From NCBI GenBank assembly GCA_947645675.1, contig CANSDP010000001.1, positions 62,001-126,000 on the forward strand: a DNA stretch of 64,000 nt, read 5' to 3'. The position numbers were made by a program, and so were the translations under genes. The notes under the pieces were generated by a model. That model searched no databases and had not been told where the DNA came from. It saw only the letters and a list, made by a program, of their open reading frames with translations. The DNA is from an uncultured Bacillota bacterium (GTDB taxonomy: Bacteria; Bacillota; Clostridia; Oscillospirales; Oscillospiraceae). This document shows positions 27,287 to 35,565 of the stretch, in pieces; the stretch's first letter is position 1, and every line of letters starts with the position of its first letter.

Positions 27287-27427
27287 ATGAATTATTCAGA
27301 AAGCACCATCAGACGCAGAGCCTACAGCATCGGTTACCGGGCAGAGAAAGGCTTCCAGCATTTTGGGCAGTTTGTCTGCCACGACTCTTGTGGTGACCGC
27401 TTTACCGGCTATATGGTGAAAGGCTGA
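27287..27427 (+). CDS. 46-aa basic protein of mobile-element type
   Basis: ATG 27287 has TGGAGG 7 nt upstream; the track's 27173 start runs through the repeat tract and is unlikely. The peptide (MNYSESTIRRRAYSIGYRAEK, then a short hydrophilic tail) resembles very small proteins I associate with clostridial conjugative elements. The RRRAYSIGYR segment looks like a short DNA-contacting helix. Function unknown. Confidence 0.55.
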   Translation: MNYSESTIRRRAYSIGYRAEKGFQHFGQFVCHDSCGDRFTGYMVKG

Positions 27428-27550
27428 CTAACTTTCAAAAACTGTGAAAAGAAAACGTGCGCATAGCCCCTGGTTCCCTTGGGTAGCACCGGAGAAGGGT
27501 GCAAATTGCAAATCTCCCCTGATGGTGTCTTGACCCCACAAAACGAAAAA
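27428..27550. other. Intergenic tail of the accessory island
   Basis: About 120 bp with GGGAACC/GGTTCCC-like and AAGGGTGC segments but no gene. It lies between the 46-aa gene and terminators facing it from the tRNA side. Confidence 0.4.
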
Positions 27551-27591
27551 AGCGGGACGCCAGAGACCATCCGCACCCCCGGCATCCCGCT
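27551..27591 (-). terminator. Minus-strand terminator
   Basis: Minus strand: AGCGGGATGCC / GGCGTCCCGCT followed by TTTTTTCG. It is the second terminator downstream of tRNA-Leu. Confidence 0.65.
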
Positions 27592-27628
27592 ATCCCCTTG
27601 ATTTCAAGGTTTTTTCATAGGCAAAATT

Positions 27629-27669
27629 AAAAAGTCCTCAGTCGATTGTATCATCGACTGAGGACTTTT
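27629..27669 (-). terminator. Terminator of tRNA-Leu
   Basis: Perfect stem AAAAGTCCTCAGTCGAT / ATCGACTGAGGACTTTTT with a 6-nt loop, beginning just after the tRNA CCA end on the minus strand. Confidence 0.85.
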
Positions 27670-27670
27670 G

Positions 27671-27757
27671 TGGTGCGGCTGACGGGAGTCGAACCCGTAC
27701 GCCCGTCCGGACACAAGCACCTCAAGCTTGCCAGTCTACCAATTCCAGCACAGCCGC
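27671..27757 (-). tRNA. tRNA-Leu (anticodon GAG)
   Basis: 87 nt including encoded CCA. Acceptor stem GCGGCTG/CAGCCGC, anticodon stem CAAGC/GCTTG with loop TTGAGGT (anticodon GAG, reads CUC/CUU), a long type II variable arm, and T arm ACGGG-TTCGACT-CCCGT. The 3' end faces the McrBC island, the usual side for integrative-element insertion. Confidence 0.97.
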
Positions 27758-27787
27758 AGAGCGTGACAGAAGCAAGTCACTTTTGAT

Positions 27788-27816
27788 ATTATACTGTCCT
27801 TGGCGGGATTTGTCAA
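27788..27816 (-). promoter_or_regulatory. Consensus sigmaA promoter of tRNA-Leu
   Basis: Minus strand: TTGACA, 17-bp spacer, TATAAT; a perfect match, placed about 30 nt before the tRNA. Confidence 0.9.
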
Positions 27817-27875
27817 CGGGATTTTTCAATTCTGGGGCAAAAATTTATTTTTGCTCAGAAAGGCGATTTCCGATA

Positions 27876-27904
27876 TTGAAACATAAGCGCTCCGGTGCTA
27901 TGAT
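27876..27904 (+). promoter_or_regulatory. SigmaA promoter of the GH13 gene
   Basis: TTGAAA, 17-bp spacer, TATGAT, about 48 nt before ATG 27952. Confidence 0.75.
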
Positions 27905-27951
27905 AATCGCGGCATGGACCATGAATTTTGACCGGAAGGAGCGGGGATAGA

Positions 27952-29793
27952 ATGAAAAAGCAAACTGATTTTGACCGCCGTCTGGAGCGGCGCTACGACG
28001 AGCTGAAATGGCTGTACTGCGAGCTGTATCACAACGATACTCAGGCCTTCGGATACTTTTTAGAGATGCTGAGGAGCTGCTGGAACCAGCGGAAGCGGGC
28101 GCTCCGGGCCCAGGACAGCCTCCGGGAGGCCGACCCCGGCTGGTACCGCCGGCGGGAGCTGTTGGGCATGATGCTGTATGTGGACGCCTTTGCCGGAAAT
28201 TTGAAGGGAGTTAAGGGGAAGCTGTCCTATCTGGAGGAGTGCGGAGTGAACTACCTCCACCTGATGCCCCTGCTGGATACCCCCAAGGGCCGCAGCGACG
28301 GAGGCTATGCCGTCAGTGATTTCCGGTCCGTCCGGCCTGACCTGGGTACTATGGACGACCTGGAAAAGCTGGCCGATGCCTGCCGGAAGCGGGGGATCAG
28401 CCTCTGCCTGGACTTTGTGATGAACCACACCAGCGAGGACCATGAGTGGGCCCGGCGGGCACGGGCGGGGGAGAGCGGCTATCGGGAGCGGTATTTCTTC
28501 TACGACAGCTGGGAGATCCCCATGAAGTTTGAACGGACGGTCCCCCAGGTGTTCCCCACTACGGCACCGGGCAGCTTCACCCAACTGGAGGACGGGCAGA
28601 TCGTGATGACCAGCTTCTACCCCTATCAGTGGGACCTGAACTACGCAAACTCCGCGGTGTTCAACGACATGACGGAAAATCTGCTGTTCCTGGCCAACCG
28701 GGGGATGGACGTGCTGCGTCTGGACGCCATTCCCTACATATGGAAGGAGCTGGGGACCGATTGCCGGAACCTGCCCCAGGTCCACACCTTGTCCCGAATG
28801 CTGCGCATCGCCTGCGAGGTCGTCTGTCCCAGCGTTCTGCTGCTGGGGGAGGTGGTGATGGAGCCCTCCAAGGTGGCCGCCTATTTCGGCACCACCGAGA
28901 AGCCGGAGTGCCACATGCTCTACAACGTGACCACCATGGCTACCACCTGGCATACTCTGGCCACCGGGGATGTCTCCCTGCTGAGGAAGCAGATGGAGGC
29001 TGTGTGCGCCCTGCCCAAGAGCTTTCTGTTTTTGAACTACCTGCGCTGTCACGACGACATCGGCTGGGGGCTGGACTACCCCTGGCTCCGGCGGAGCTTT
29101 GGCATAGACGAGGTGGCTCACAAGCGGTATCTCAACGACTGGTTCACCGGCCGCTGGCCGGGGAGCGACAGCCGGGGGGAGCTGTATAACAACGACCCCC
29201 GTCTGGGAGACGCCCGACTGTGCGGCACCACCGCTTCCCTGTGCGGCCTGGAGGCGGCGGCCTTTGAACAGGACCCCTTCAAGGTGGAGCGGGCGGTGGC
29301 CTGTGACCTGACCCTCCACGCCTGGATGCTCTCCCAGAGCGGCATTCCCGTCGTCTACAGCGGAGACGAGGTGGGCCAGCTCAACGACTACACCTACCAC
29401 GACGACCCGGACAGGCGGGAGGACAGCCGGTATATCCACCGGGGGGCCTTCCAGTGGGAGCTGGCCGGCCATAGAGACGACCCGGACACCCCCCAGGGCA
29501 AGCTGTTCCAGGGCCTGCGGCGGCTGGAGCAGCTACGGGCGTCGGAGCCCTGCTTCGACGCCGGGGCGGACGTCTGGGTGGAGGACAGCGGCAGTCCCCA
29601 TGTGCTGGCCCTGTGCCGCCGGACCGGGGACCGGGAGCTGGTCTGTCTGTTCAATTTCAGCCAGAATTTTGTCCAGGCCGGGGTGAACCGGGAGGGGAGC
29701 TATACCGAGCTGATGTACGGCACGAGGCACGAGGACATCCACAGTATTCAGCTTTGGCCCAGCGGCTTTGCCTGGCTGCTGCGGGAGAGCTGA
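27952..29793 (+). CDS. GH13 amylosucrase-like glucosyltransferase/sucrose hydrolase
   Basis: 613 aa from ATG 27952 (GGAAGGAGCGGGG upstream; the track's 27928 start is not needed). The (beta/alpha)8 motifs are complete: LDFVMNH (region I), GMDVLRLDAIPY (nucleophile Asp), LLLGEVV (acid/base Glu) and YLRCHDDIGW (transition-state Asp). DLNYANSAVF and the RCHDDIGW form point to subfamily 4, amylosucrase or sucrose hydrolase. There is no signal peptide, so it acts in the cytoplasm. Beside an oligosaccharide importer and an alpha-galactosidase, it probably splits the sucrose released from raffinose-type sugars or transfers its glucose. Amylosucrase versus plain hydrolase cannot be decided here. Confidence 0.85.
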   Translation: MKKQTDFDRRLERRYDELKWLYCELYHNDTQAFGYFLEMLRSCWNQRKRALRAQDSLREADPGWYRRRELLGMMLYVDAFAGNLKGVKGKLSYLEECGVNYLHLMPLLDTPKGRSDGGYAVSDFRSVRPDLGTMDDLEKLADACRKRGISLCLDFVMNHTSEDHEWARRARAGESGYRERYFFYDSWEIPMKFERTVPQVFPTTAPGSFTQLEDGQIVMTSFYPYQWDLNYANSAVFNDMTENLLFLANRGMDVLRLDAIPYIWKELGTDCRNLPQVHTLSRMLRIACEVVCPSVLLLGEVVMEPSKVAAYFGTTEKPECHMLYNVTTMATTWHTLATGDVSLLRKQMEAVCALPKSFLFLNYLRCHDDIGWGLDYPWLRRSFGIDEVAHKRYLNDWFTGRWPGSDSRGELYNNDPRLGDARLCGTTASLCGLEAAAFEQDPFKVERAVACDLTLHAWMLSQSGIPVVYSGDEVGQLNDYTYHDDPDRREDSRYIHRGAFQWELAGHRDDPDTPQGKLFQGLRRLEQLRASEPCFDAGADVWVEDSGSPHVLALCRRTGDRELVCLFNFSQNFVQAGVNREGSYTELMYGTRHEDIHSIQLWPSGFAWLLRES

Positions 29794-29818
29794 GGAGAGA
29801 GCACACAAAGCGTCTAAT

Positions 29819-29862
29819 AACCGGCGGGACCGGGCGAAAAAAACGCCCAGTCCCGCCGGTGC
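29819..29862 (+). terminator. Terminator after the GH13 gene
   Basis: ACCGGCGGGAC-GGGCG / CGCCC-GTCCCGCCGGT around an A7 loop, then GCTTTT. It separates the GH13 unit from the transporter operon. Confidence 0.8.
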
Positions 29863-29906
29863 TTTTGGCATAACACACCCATTTTACGTTTTATACAAAT
29901 GAAATC

Positions 29907-29922
29907 CTGTAAAATTGTACAG
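29907..29922. promoter_or_regulatory. Operator-like dyad upstream of the transporter operon
   Basis: CTGTA-N6-TACAG, a perfect inverted repeat about 100 bp before the promoter. A second short dyad, GCATCAGATGC, lies around 29968. The 200-bp region holds no gene. Confidence 0.35.
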
Positions 29923-30019
29923 ATTCAATGAATTTTTTGGTTATATTCCAGGATGTTGCCTAAAACTGCATCAGATGCGCCATTTGCAACATTTGGGCAT
30001 ATTTGAAAAATTCAGCCTA

Positions 30020-30048
30020 TTTACACCCTTGGGAAGTCGTATTATGAT
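30020..30048 (+). promoter_or_regulatory. SigmaA promoter of the oligosaccharide transporter operon
   Basis: TTTACA, 17-bp spacer, TATGAT, 44 nt before ATG 30093. Confidence 0.8.
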
Positions 30049-30092
30049 TTTGGCACAACCGCGGTAACAACATCAAGCAAAGGAGTGGAGTT

Positions 30093-31409
30093 ATGAAGAG
30101 AATTATCCGAACAAGCGCCGTTCTTCTGACTGCTGTGCTGCTTCTGTCCCTGGCCGGCTGCGGCGCGTCAGACGGCAAGACGCACTTGAAATTCCAGATC
30201 TGGGACACCGCCCAGCAGCCGGGCATGGAGGCCATGTGCGCGGCCTATACCGCCCAGCACCCGGACGTGGTCATCGACGTGCAGATCGTCAGCTGGAACG
30301 AGTACTGGACCAAGCTGGAGGCTGCCGCCGAGTCCAACACCATGCCGGACATCTTCTGGATGCACACCAACCAGCTGCTGTACTACGCCGACTTTGGGAT
30401 GCTGGCCGACGTGACCGAGCTGTACGACGACGTAGAGGACGGCTACTATCAAAACCATTTCTCCGAGATCTCCCTGGGCAATGTCAGCGGCTCCGACGGG
30501 CGGTACTACGGCGTGCCCAAGGACAAGGACAACGGCGTCCTGGTATACAACAAGGAGATGTTTGACGACGCCGGTGTCTCCTATCCCGACGACGACTGGA
30601 CCTGGGACGACCTGGTGGACGCCTCCCAGAAGATTTACGACGCCACCGGAAACTACGGCTACCTGGCCTACCTGGATGACCAGCTGGGCTACTGGTCCTA
30701 CGTTTACCAGAACGGCGGGTATATCCTCAGCGCCGACAAGACCACCTCCGGCTTTGACCAGCCCGGCGGCAAAGAGGCCATGGAGTTTTACATCGGAATG
30801 CAGCAGGAGGAGTGGTGTCCCGACCAGAACTTCTTCACCCAGAACGGCGCCGGCGCCACCTTCTGGTCTGAGCGGGGCGCCATGTTCATGGAGGGCTCCT
30901 GGAGTCTGTTGGGCGCCATTGAGAACAATCCCCATATGGACGGCAAGTGGGACATCGCCAAGCTGCCCAAGGCCCCCAACCCGGTGAGCACCCCTGAGAG
31001 CCTGGACCAGGACGGCCGGGCCTGCATGTCCAACGGCCTGTGCTACGCCACCGCCGCCCACGGCAAGCACCGGGAGATTGCCATGGACGTGATCAAGTTC
31101 TTTGGCACCGAGGAGGCCCAGCTCATCCAGGGCCGGTCGGGGGCGGCCATCCCCGCCTATCTGGGCACCGAGGAGAGCTGGCGGGAGGCCTGGGACAAGT
31201 TCGACTATAAAATCAACATCGACTGCATCTTTGAACAGTTTGACTACGCCATTCAGGTGCCTTACAACTCCGCCAGCCCCCGCTGGAAGAGCCAGGTTTC
31301 GGATGTCCTGGCCCAAATCTACGCCGGCAACCAGGAGGTCAGCTCCGGGCTTGACAAAATAGCGGAGATTGTCAACACCGAGACCGCCAAGAAATTGGCG
31401 GACAACTGA
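30093..31409 (+). CDS. Extracellular oligosaccharide-binding lipoprotein (family 1 SBP)
   Basis: 438 aa. Lipoprotein signal with lipobox LAGC, so the mature protein starts at Cys-24 and is anchored on the outer face of the membrane. Family features: FQIWDTAQQPGMEAMCAAYT, VPKDKDNGVLVYNKEMFDDAG, and a Trp/Tyr-rich binding region. It delivers sugar to the permeases encoded next. With GH36 and GH13 enzymes adjacent, raffinose-family oligosaccharides are the likely ligands (inference). Confidence 0.92.
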   Translation: MKRIIRTSAVLLTAVLLLSLAGCGASDGKTHLKFQIWDTAQQPGMEAMCAAYTAQHPDVVIDVQIVSWNEYWTKLEAAAESNTMPDIFWMHTNQLLYYADFGMLADVTELYDDVEDGYYQNHFSEISLGNVSGSDGRYYGVPKDKDNGVLVYNKEMFDDAGVSYPDDDWTWDDLVDASQKIYDATGNYGYLAYLDDQLGYWSYVYQNGGYILSADKTTSGFDQPGGKEAMEFYIGMQQEEWCPDQNFFTQNGAGATFWSERGAMFMEGSWSLLGAIENNPHMDGKWDIAKLPKAPNPVSTPESLDQDGRACMSNGLCYATAAHGKHREIAMDVIKFFGTEEAQLIQGRSGAAIPAYLGTEESWREAWDKFDYKINIDCIFEQFDYAIQVPYNSASPRWKSQVSDVLAQIYAGNQEVSSGLDKIAEIVNTETAKKLADN

Positions 31410-31423
31410 GAGGAGGGACAGCT

Positions 31424-32314
31424 ATGAAACTGAACAAACTGTCCGCCGCCGCCCGGCGGGAGGAAAACTGGGGCTGGTTCATGGTGGCCCCTACCATCAT
31501 CGGCCTGTTCGTGCTGAACATCTGGCCCTTCCTTCAGACCATCTACACCAGCTTCTGCGAGCACCTGGGCTTTGGTAAATACAAGTTCATCGGCCCCCAG
31601 AACTACATCGACATGTTTGGCAACACCGAGTTCTGGAAAGCCACTTGGAACACCATCTGGTTCTGCGTGCTCACCGTGCCCATTGGCATGGTGCTGGCCC
31701 TGTTCGTGGCTATGCTGCTGAACACCAAGGTCAAGTTCAAGGGCGGCTTCCGCACCATCTTCTTCCTGCCCCTGGTGTGCGCCCCTGCCGCCGTGGCCAT
31801 GGTCTGGCAGTGGATCTTCAACGGCGAGTACGGCATCCTCAACCAAATCCTGGGCACCAACATCCAGTGGATCACCAACCCCAAGACCGCCGTGCTGGCG
31901 GTGGCCATTGTCTCGGTGTGGAGCAGCGTGGGCTACGACGCAGTCCTCCTGCTGGCCGGACTGCAGAACATCCCCAAAACCCTCTATGAGGCCAACAGCA
32001 TCGACGGCGCGGGCAAGATCCGGCAGTTTTTTACCATCACCGTGCCCATGATCTCCCCCTCCCTGTTCTCCGTGCTGATCATGCGCCTGATGGCCTCCAT
32101 GAAGGTGTATGACCTGATCTACATGATGTCCGATGAGACCAACCCCGCTATGGCCGACATGCAGAGCCTGATGTATCTGTTCTATCGCTCCTCCTTCGTG
32201 ACGGGCGACCGCGGCTACGGCTCCGCTATCGTGATCTGGACCGTTTCCCTGATTCTGCTTGTGACCCTGATCCAGTTCTGGGGACAAAAGAAGTGGGTCA
32301 CCTACGACATTTAA
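31424..32314 (+). CDS. Sugar ABC transporter permease (MalF/MsmF-type)
   Basis: 296 aa with six predicted membrane helices. The EAA loop is present near the C-terminus (YEANSIDGAGKIRQFFTITVP), the contact for the ATPase. It starts 14 nt after the binding protein. It pairs with the next gene to form the heterodimeric channel. Confidence 0.93.
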   Translation: MKLNKLSAAARREENWGWFMVAPTIIGLFVLNIWPFLQTIYTSFCEHLGFGKYKFIGPQNYIDMFGNTEFWKATWNTIWFCVLTVPIGMVLALFVAMLLNTKVKFKGGFRTIFFLPLVCAPAAVAMVWQWIFNGEYGILNQILGTNIQWITNPKTAVLAVAIVSVWSSVGYDAVLLLAGLQNIPKTLYEANSIDGAGKIRQFFTITVPMISPSLFSVLIMRLMASMKVYDLIYMMSDETNPAMADMQSLMYLFYRSSFVTGDRGYGSAIVIWTVSLILLVTLIQFWGQKKWVTYDI

Positions 32315-32327
32315 AGGAGGGACTGGA

Positions 32328-33152
32328 ATGAAAGGCTCAAACAAAAACGGAAAAATTCTTGTCTATGCGCTTCTGATCTTCGGCTCTCTCATCATGATTT
32401 TCCCCTTCGTCTGGATGTTCCTCACCAGCTTCAAGACCCCGGCAGAGAGCATGAGCATCCCGGCCACGCTTTTCCCCTCCGCCTTCCGGCTGGATAAGTA
32501 TATTGAGGTGCTGGGCAAGCTGCCCTTCGCCAAGCTGTACTGGAATACCATCCTGCTGGTGTTCTTCCGGGTGGTCTTCGCCGTGGTCTTCAGCTCCATG
32601 GCGGGCTACGCCTTCGCCAAGCTGAAGTTCCGGGGCAAGGGCCTGCTGTTTACCATCGTGCTTATGCAGATGTCCCTGCCCTCCCAAATCTTCCTGATCC
32701 CCCAGTATCAGATGGTGGCTAAGATGGGGATGGCCAACACCATCTTCGCCCTGGTATTCCCCGGCCTGGTCAGCGCCTTCGGCGTGTTCTTCCTGCGGCA
32801 GACCTATATGAGCATCCCGGAGGAAATCGGCGAGGCCGCCTATCTGGACGGCTGCAACCAGTGGCAGACCTTCTATAAGGTCATGTTCCCCCTCACCGGG
32901 ACCTCCGTGGCCGCCCTGACCATCTTCACCGCCGTGTTCGCCTACGGCGACCTGATGTGGCCCCAGATTGTCAACAACGACGTGACCAAGTTCACCCTCT
33001 CCGCCGGTCTGGCCACCTTGCGGGGCATGAATACCACCGACTTCCCCATGCTGATGGCCGGTTCCCTGCTGGCTATGCTGCCCATGGTTATCCTCTATCT
33101 CATCTTCCAGCGCCAGTTCGTGGAAGGCATCGCCGGGACCGGCGGCAAATAA
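32328..33152 (+). CDS. Sugar ABC transporter permease (MalG/MsmG-type)
   Basis: 274 aa with six membrane helices. The EAA loop is EEIGEAAYLDGCNQWQTFYK. The gene begins 13 nt after the first permease. No ATPase gene follows, so, as in many Firmicutes, a shared MsmK-like ATPase encoded elsewhere must energise import. Confidence 0.93.
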   Translation: MKGSNKNGKILVYALLIFGSLIMIFPFVWMFLTSFKTPAESMSIPATLFPSAFRLDKYIEVLGKLPFAKLYWNTILLVFFRVVFAVVFSSMAGYAFAKLKFRGKGLLFTIVLMQMSLPSQIFLIPQYQMVAKMGMANTIFALVFPGLVSAFGVFFLRQTYMSIPEEIGEAAYLDGCNQWQTFYKVMFPLTGTSVAALTIFTAVFAYGDLMWPQIVNNDVTKFTLSAGLATLRGMNTTDFPMLMAGSLLAMLPMVILYLIFQRQFVEGIAGTGGK

Positions 33153-33178
33153 GCTTTCTCTCTTTTCTCTCCCCCTTT

Positions 33179-33216
33179 GGAACGGCCCCGGCATTGTAGC
33201 GTGCCGGGGCTGTTCC
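33179..33216 (+). terminator. Hairpin after the permease genes (weak terminator or mRNA stabiliser)
   Basis: GGAACGGCCCCGGCA / TGCCGGGGCTGTTCC is a very strong stem but lacks a downstream T-run, so read-through into the alpha-galactosidase gene is likely. Confidence 0.6.
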
Positions 33217-33231
33217 ACTAAACAAATTACG

Positions 33232-33279
33232 CCGGGAAGGGCCGCGCCGATTTGGCGGTTATGCCCTCTTGCTTCCCGG
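33232..33279 (+). promoter_or_regulatory. Nested stem structure in the alpha-galactosidase leader
   Basis: CCGGGAAG pairs with CTTCCCGG 32 nt away. Inside are GGC/GCC and a CGCC-GATTT-GGCG hairpin. The structure ends 54 nt before the ATG. It may insulate or regulate the downstream cistron; no riboswitch class was recognised. Confidence 0.4.
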
Positions 33280-33333
33280 AAGAAAATCCCTTACAATCAC
33301 TCAGATAAATACTTTTGCAGGGGGTATCCCTTT

Positions 33334-35520
33334 ATGATCGCTCTTGATCAGGAAAAGAATCTTTTCACCCTTCACACCCAGAACACCACCTATCAGATGA
33401 AGGCCGATCAGTTCCGTGTGCTGACCCACACCTACTACGGCCCCAGGATCAAAGGCGGCGACCTGTCCTATCTGGTCCGGTACGCCGACCGGGCCTGCGC
33501 CCCCAACCCCAGCGAGGCCGGCCTGGACCGGACCTACTCGCTGAACACCATCCCTCAGGAATTTTCCACCTGCGGCGTGGGGGACTTCCGTCTGCCCTCC
33601 ATTGAGCTGGAGCTGCCCTGCGGCAGCTGCTCCGCCGACCTGCGCTATACCGGCTTCGAGCTGCGCCGGGGCAAATACGCCCTGGAGGGCCTGCCTGCCT
33701 TCCGGGGGACGGAGGAGGAGGCTGAAACGCTGGTCCTCTTTTTAGAGGATAACGCCGCCCGGGTCCGGGTGGAGCTGTATTACGGCGTCTTTGAGCAATA
33801 CGACCTCATCACCCGGGCCGTCCGGGTGGTGAATCTGGGGGAGGAGCCGGCGCGTCTGCGCCAGTGTGCCTCCCTGTGTCTGGATTTCCTCCGGTCTGAC
33901 CTGGACCTGATTACCTTCAACGGCTGCCATCTGATGGAGCGGTTCCCCGACCGGGCTCCGCTGCGCTCCGGCGTTCAGGGGGTGGGCAGCGTCCGGGGGA
34001 CCTCCAGCCACCAGCACAACCCCTTCGTGGTCCTCTGCGACCACAACGCCAACGAGGATTTTGGCCTGTGCTACGGGGCGGCTCTGCTGTACAGCGGCAA
34101 TTTCCAGGCCCTGGCGGAGGCCAGTCAGTATGACAACGCCCGGCTGGTCATGGGCATCAACCCCTATCAGTTCTGCTGGACCCTGGAGCCCGGCCAGAGC
34201 TTCACCGCCCCCGAGGCGGCTCTGGTCTGCTCCCCCTCCGGATTGGGCCAGATGAGCCGCCAGTTCCATCGGGCCATCCGGGCCCACCTGATTCAGGACC
34301 CCTATGAGGGCAGGCGCCACCCGGTGCTGATCAACAACTGGGAGGCCACCTACTTCGACTTTGACGCCGGCAAGCTGGTAGACTTCGCCAAGACAGCCGC
34401 CCCCCTGGGGGTGGAGCTGCTGGTGATGGACGACGGCTGGTTCGGCAAGCGGGACGACGACAACAGCGGCCTGGGGGACTGGACCGTCAACGAAAAGAAG
34501 CTGCCCGGGGGACTGGAGGCCCTGGTGCCCCGTATTCAGGAGCTGGGTATGTCCTTCGGTATCTGGATCGAGCCCGAGATGGTCAGCGAGGACAGCCAGC
34601 TCTACCGGGAGCACCCTGACTGGGCCCTGCGTATCCCCGCCCGAATCCCCGCCCGGGGCCGGAACCAGCTGGTGCTGGACTTTTCCCGCCCCGAGGTGCG
34701 CCAGCGGGTCTATGGGCAGATCAAGGCCGTTCTGTCCAGTGCCGACATCTCCTATGTGAAGTGGGACATGAATCGCAGTCTGTCCGACGTGTGGTCCGCC
34801 GCCCTGCCCCCGGAGCGCCAGGGGGAGGTGTTCCACCGGTACGTCCTGGGCGTCTATGAGATGCTGGACCAGCTCCGCCATGACTTCCCCCACATCCTCA
34901 TTGAGGGCTGCGCCGGCGGCGGCGGCCGGTTTGACGCCGGTATGCTCTACTACACCCCACAGATCTGGTGCAGCGACAACACCGACGCCATCGACCGCCT
35001 GCGCATCCAGTACGGCACCTCCTTCTGCTATCCCATCAGCGCTGTGGGGGCCCACGTCTCCGCCGTGCCCAACGAGGCGAACCAACGCGTCACCCCCCTG
35101 GAGACCAGAGGGACGGTGGCTATGTCGGGTACCTTCGGCTATGAGATGGACCCCAACAAGACCACTCGGGAGGAAAAGGAGGCCATCAAGGCCCAGACCG
35201 CCTTCTTCAAGGAGCACTACGACCTGATCCAGCGGGGGGACTACTACCGCCTCACCGACCCCTTCGCCGAAGGACCCTATACCGCGTGGGAGCACGTCTC
35301 TCCCGACAGGCGGGAGGCGCTGGTCTCGGTGGTTACCGGCCCGGCTCGGGCCGCCGCGCCCTTTATGACCCTGCGGCTCAAGGGCCTGGACCCGGAGCTG
35401 ACCTATCAGGTCAACGGGGAGGGGGCCTGCCCCGGCGACGTTCTGATGGAGGCCGGGTGGCCTCTGCCTGAGCTGCTGGGAGATTACCAGTCCTTGCAGC
35501 TCTGCCTGAGCGCCGTCTGA
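33334..35520 (+). CDS. GH36 alpha-galactosidase
   Basis: 728 aa, the usual length of the tetrameric GH36 type, without signal peptide. The N-terminal beta-sandwich is followed by the barrel: LINNWEATYFDF and VMDDGWFGKRDDD, nucleophile in YVKWDMNR, acid/base Asp in CSDNTDAIDRL. It removes terminal alpha-1,6-galactose from melibiose, raffinose or stachyose in the cytoplasm. The GTG/ATG choice is clear: AGGGGG precedes ATG 33334. It probably belongs to the transporter operon, with leftover sucrose handled by the GH13 enzyme. Confidence 0.95.
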   Translation: MIALDQEKNLFTLHTQNTTYQMKADQFRVLTHTYYGPRIKGGDLSYLVRYADRACAPNPSEAGLDRTYSLNTIPQEFSTCGVGDFRLPSIELELPCGSCSADLRYTGFELRRGKYALEGLPAFRGTEEEAETLVLFLEDNAARVRVELYYGVFEQYDLITRAVRVVNLGEEPARLRQCASLCLDFLRSDLDLITFNGCHLMERFPDRAPLRSGVQGVGSVRGTSSHQHNPFVVLCDHNANEDFGLCYGAALLYSGNFQALAEASQYDNARLVMGINPYQFCWTLEPGQSFTAPEAALVCSPSGLGQMSRQFHRAIRAHLIQDPYEGRRHPVLINNWEATYFDFDAGKLVDFAKTAAPLGVELLVMDDGWFGKRDDDNSGLGDWTVNEKKLPGGLEALVPRIQELGMSFGIWIEPEMVSEDSQLYREHPDWALRIPARIPARGRNQLVLDFSRPEVRQRVYGQIKAVLSSADISYVKWDMNRSLSDVWSAALPPERQGEVFHRYVLGVYEMLDQLRHDFPHILIEGCAGGGGRFDAGMLYYTPQIWCSDNTDAIDRLRIQYGTSFCYPISAVGAHVSAVPNEANQRVTPLETRGTVAMSGTFGYEMDPNKTTREEKEAIKAQTAFFKEHYDLIQRGDYYRLTDPFAEGPYTAWEHVSPDRREALVSVVTGPARAAAPFMTLRLKGLDPELTYQVNGEGACPGDVLMEAGWPLPELLGDYQSLQLCLSAV

Positions 35521-35527
35521 ACAAAAT

Positions 35528-35561
35528 AGCCCCCGCCGGTCCTGACAGGCCGGCGGGGGCT
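35528..35561. terminator. Terminator between alpha-galactosidase and histidine kinase genes
   Basis: AGCCCCCGCCGG / CCGGCGGGGGCT, then TTGCTT; serves convergent genes. Confidence 0.8.
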
Positions 35562-35565
35562 TTGC

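Noticed and set aside
27671-27757. Direct repeat of the tRNA-Leu end as an attachment site for the island
   Set aside because: I searched the 22-27.6 kb region by eye and saw no second copy of the tRNA 3' end, so no att site is claimed.
28060-29472. 470-aa minus-strand ORF opposite the GH13 gene
   Set aside because: Complement of a gene with complete catalytic motifs; composition typical of antisense shadows.
33742-35295. 517-aa minus-strand ORF opposite the alpha-galactosidase
   Set aside because: Antisense shadow; the plus-strand frame has full GH36 active-site motifs.
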